Source of the DNA: Bradyrhizobium sp. JYMT SZCCT0428 | GTDB lineage: Bacteria; Pseudomonadota; Alphaproteobacteria; Rhizobiales; Xanthobacteraceae | Length of the DNA stretch: 64,000 nt | Direction of reading: 5' to 3' | Assembly (NCBI RefSeq): GCF_018131075.1 | Contig: NZ_JAFCLS010000008.1 | Location: 158,274 to 222,273 of the forward strand | Shown: piece by piece, positions 61,879 to 64,000 of the stretch | Layout: the number at the start of each line of letters is the position of its first letter | How positions within the stretch are numbered: the first letter of the stretch is position 1 | Notes under the pieces: model-generated | The model's input: the letters and a program-made list of their open reading frames with translations, nothing else | Database searches by the model: none | What the model was told of the DNA's origin: nothing | Made by a program: the position numbers and the translations under genes

Positions 61879-62703
61879 ATGAGCGCGCCGACACACAATT
61901 CCCACGATGCCGCGGCTGGGCACTTCAGCAGCCTGCTGAAGCATTGGCGCAGCGTGCGCAGGCTAACCCAGATCGAACTGGCTAGCGATGCCAACGTGTC
62001 GGCGCGGCATCTGTGCTTCCTCGAAACCGGCCGGTCGCAGCCGAGCCGCGAGATGGTGCAACTGCTCGGCAGCGCGCTCGATCTGCCGCTCGAGGAGCGC
62101 AATGCCTTGCATGTCGCGGCGGGCTTCGTGCCGCCCTATGGCGACAAGGGACTGGCGGCCGAAAATCTGCAGCCGGTGCAGCAGGCGCTCGATTTCATGC
62201 TGCGGCAGCAGGAGCCGTATCCGGGGATCGTGGTCGACGGCCACTGGGACGTTCGGATGCGCAACCAGGGGTCTGCGCGCCTGCTCAAGCCGTTTCGCGA
62301 TTCCTACCGGATGGAAGCCGGCGTTGCCGACAACGCCATGCACGTCATGTTTCATCCAAAAGGCCTGCGGCAGTTCATCGTGAACTGGGAAGAGTTCGCC
62401 GGCCAGATGATCCAGATCCTGCACCGCGACGTCGCGCAGGGCAGCCGCGCGGCCGCCCGGCTGTTCGACGAGATCATGGCCTATCCCGGGCTGCCCGCCG
62501 AATGGCGGCTTCCGCGCCATTCCCAGACCACCTCGCCCGTCATGATCATGCAACTCGCCAAAGGAGATTTCCGGCTCGCGTTCTTTTCCACCTTCACGAC
62601 GCTCGCAATGCCGACGGACGCGGCGCTGCAACAGATCAAGATCGAATGCTTTTTTCCGGCTGATGACGCCACCGCAGAGATGGCGCGCACGATGGCGCTC
62701 TGA
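61879..62703 (+). CDS. XRE-family regulator with MmyB-like ligand domain
   Basis: The 274-residue protein has an N-terminal helix-turn-helix (LKHWRSVRRLTQIELASDANVSARHLCFLETGRSQPSREMVQLL). The MmyB-like domain follows: QPVQQALDFMLRQQEPYPGIVVDGHWDVRMRNQGSARLL, then FIVNWEEFAGQMIQILHRDVAQGSRAAARLFDEIMAYP. MmyB-type regulators sense small or lipid-like molecules. It lies between two NTF2-like genes, one divergent (61766) and one downstream, which are probable targets. The start may be ATG 61879 or TTG 61870. Confidence 0.92.
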   Translation: MSAPTHNSHDAAAGHFSSLLKHWRSVRRLTQIELASDANVSARHLCFLETGRSQPSREMVQLLGSALDLPLEERNALHVAAGFVPPYGDKGLAAENLQPVQQALDFMLRQQEPYPGIVVDGHWDVRMRNQGSARLLKPFRDSYRMEAGVADNAMHVMFHPKGLRQFIVNWEEFAGQMIQILHRDVAQGSRAAARLFDEIMAYPGLPAEWRLPRHSQTTSPVMIMQLAKGDFRLAFFSTFTTLAMPTDAALQQIKIECFFPADDATAEMARTMAL

Positions 62704-62724
62704 CAAAAATTGAGGAGATGAAAA

Positions 62725-63201
62725 ATGCAATTGGCAAAACGTGACCATCAATCCGCTGAGACGACGGACGAACTGCGCGCGCTGAACGCCCGCTTCATCC
62801 ATAATTTCATCACCAACGATGTGGCCTCGCACGACGCCATCCTGCACCCCGCCTTCATCAGCATCTGGCCGACCGGACAGCGCTGGGATCGGGCGACCTA
62901 TCTGAAATACTGGGCGACCGCCTTCGATCCGAAACTGATCCCGTACTGGGACGTCCGCGACGAACTCATCACCGTCATCGGCGATGTCGCGCTGGTACGC
63001 TCCACCAACAAGGCGATCCGGCGGCGCGATGGTAAGGATGTCACCGGGATGACAATGTACACGGATACATATCTGTTCGAGAACGGTGCGTGGAAATGCA
63101 TCCAGGCCCAGATCCAGGCGGTGGCGCCCGAGTTTTATCCCGCCGACGACACCATCGTCAGCGTCTATATCGACGGCAAGTTGCAGCCCCGCGCGGCGTG
63201 A
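62725..63201 (+). CDS. NTF2-like (SnoaL/DUF4440-type) protein
   Basis: The 158-residue protein has ELRALNARFIHNFITNDVASHDAILHPAFISIWPTGQRWDRATYLKYWATAFD, then the C-terminal strands TDTYLFENGAWKCIQAQIQAV. SnoaL-like ligand-binding or isomerase fold. It starts 21 bases after the XRE regulator stop, with GAGGAG upstream. Probably cotranscribed and controlled by that regulator. Function unknown. Confidence 0.92.
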   Translation: MQLAKRDHQSAETTDELRALNARFIHNFITNDVASHDAILHPAFISIWPTGQRWDRATYLKYWATAFDPKLIPYWDVRDELITVIGDVALVRSTNKAIRRRDGKDVTGMTMYTDTYLFENGAWKCIQAQIQAVAPEFYPADDTIVSVYIDGKLQPRAA

Positions 63202-63279
63202 GTGCCACTTCAGGGTTCGCCTGGGATAGACGGCGCAGCAATGCGCCGCTAACCTGAGGCATCACCCGTGAGGATCAAC

Positions 63280-63900
63280 ATGCTCAAGCTCTATTTTGCC
63301 CCCGGCACCTGCGCGCTCGCCACCCACATCGCGCTGGCGGAAGCCGGCGCCGACTACACCGCGGAGCGGATCGACTTCAAGACCAACCAGCAGCAAAGTC
63401 CGGAATATTTGGCGATCAATCCGAAAGGCCGCGTGCCGGCGCTCGTCACCGATCGCGGCGTCCTGACCGAGAACGTGGCGATGCTGGCCTACATCGCGCA
63501 GAGTTTTCCAAAGGCGAAGCTGGCGCCGCTCGATGATCCCTTTGCGTTCGCGCAGGTGCAGGCCATCAACAGCTATTTGTCTTCGACGGTACACGTGGCG
63601 CATTCCCATAAGGGGCGTGGCTACCGTTGGGCCACGGAAGAATCCTCCTTCGCCGACATGAAGAAGACGCTTCCGAAAAGCATGGGTGCGGTCTTTGCGC
63701 TGCTTGAGCAGAAGATGCTCAAGGGCCCATGGATGATGGGCGAGACCTACACGATCTGCGACCCCTATCTGTTCACGCTGACGGGATGGCTGGAAGGCGA
63801 CGGCGTCGACATCGCGACACTGCCGAAGGTCGCCGACCATTTCAAGCGCATGAAGGACCGGCCCGCCGTGCAGAAGGCGCTGGCAGAAGAGAAGGTGTAG
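63280..63900 (+). CDS. Glutathione S-transferase family protein
   Basis: The 206-residue protein has the N-terminal thioredoxin-like domain (LKLYFAPGTCALATHIALAEAGADY; the Ser/Cys-Ala catalytic start; QSPEYLAINPKGRVPALVTDRGVLTENVAMLAYI) and a helical C-terminal domain (MKKTLPKSMGAVFALLEQKML, TYTICDPYLFTLTGWLEGDG). It is a beta-class-like GST (CAL motif). The start is ATG 63280 with GAGGAT upstream; GTG 63268 is an alternative. Substrate unknown. Confidence 0.94.
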   Translation: MLKLYFAPGTCALATHIALAEAGADYTAERIDFKTNQQQSPEYLAINPKGRVPALVTDRGVLTENVAMLAYIAQSFPKAKLAPLDDPFAFAQVQAINSYLSSTVHVAHSHKGRGYRWATEESSFADMKKTLPKSMGAVFALLEQKMLKGPWMMGETYTICDPYLFTLTGWLEGDGVDIATLPKVADHFKRMKDRPAVQKALAEEKV

Positions 63901-63910
63901 TTTCCTGTCG

Positions 63911-63929
63911 TCCCGGGCTTGACCCGGGA
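63911..63929. repeat. REP-like palindrome after the GST gene
   Basis: TCCCGGG (63911-63917), 5-base loop, CCCGGGA (63923-63929). The flanking GTCGTCCCGGGCTTGACCCG is a common Bradyrhizobium intergenic motif. The remaining window to 64000 has no gene I can support. Confidence 0.7.
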
Positions 63930-64000
63930 TCTACCGTGTTGAGAGTCAAGAGGCGGCAGCGCCTTTCCAAGGCTGTCCCGACCTGATTACGGCATTGGCG

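Overview
The window looks like chromosomal DNA of a Bradyrhizobium-type alphaproteobacterium. Supporting signs are uniformly high GC, a Rieske gene followed by a fused cytochrome b/c1 gene (fbcH), a fused anthranilate synthase trpE(G) behind a Trp-rich leader peptide, EcfG-type promoter motifs, GTTAT-N3-ATAAC Zur-like boxes, and several intergenic palindrome families typical of Bradyrhizobiaceae. Most of the window is core or near-core genome. I see no prophage, insertion sequence, CRISPR array, tRNA or rRNA.

Region 1 (1-8.3 kb) holds a solute-binding protein cut by the window edge, a zinc-ribbon protein and a stress-type set: PRC-barrel, DUF1269-like glycine-zipper protein, PepSY-like secreted protein, YidB and GlsB/YeaQ. 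Two or three of these have GGAAC-N16-type EcfG promoters. A lone receiver protein and a frameshifted DJ-1/PfpI gene lie between them. A 970-base gene-free stretch (7299-8266) is packed with palindromes and a degenerate repeat. Region 2 (8.3-13.4 kb) has an SbmA/BacA-like transporter and a ScfR/RamB-type regulator divergent from isocitrate lyase and a DUF4170 gene. Region 3 (13.4-19 kb) has a glycine-rich protein, a phosphoesterase, a Nudix protein, a two-gene membrane glycosyltransferase unit and an acetyltransferase.

Region 4 (19-23.5 kb) is a probable zinc-starvation locus: a TonB-dependent receptor and a DUF2946 protein face a COG0523 GTPase, with one Zur-like box beside each side. Region 5 (23.5-34.2 kb) is two divergent operons: MoxR-DUF58-DUF4159-membrane protein, and DUF1285-CoA pyrophosphatase-DUF6111-CCA transferase-TauE. 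Region 6 (34.2-41.9 kb) carries queE-queD-hemF-HAD, trmL, the bc1 complex genes and a dienelactone hydrolase. The QueD-like protein lacks the usual catalytic cysteine.

Region 7 (42-47.3 kb) has an epimerase, an extradiol dioxygenase-like protein, the trp leader with trpE(G), and apt. Region 8 (47.3-58.8 kb) has a GIY-YIG protein, a pair of ParA-like ATPases (one with a degenerate P-loop), LemA with an M48 peptidase, an Rsm22-like methyltransferase, smc, a DsbA-type thioredoxin, a DciA-like DUF721 protein and mutY. Region 9 (58.8-64 kb) is an accessory-looking metabolic cluster: SDR-like protein, thioesterase, FAD monooxygenase, two NTF2-like proteins around an XRE/MmyB-like regulator, and a glutathione transferase.

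The most rewarding items are the leaderless-looking trpL attenuator, the Zur-type double promoter, the QueD active-site substitution, the EcfG-promoter stress genes, the unexplained ParA-like pair, and the nested repeat architecture. All function calls rest on reading the sequence and family knowledge; no database search was run.
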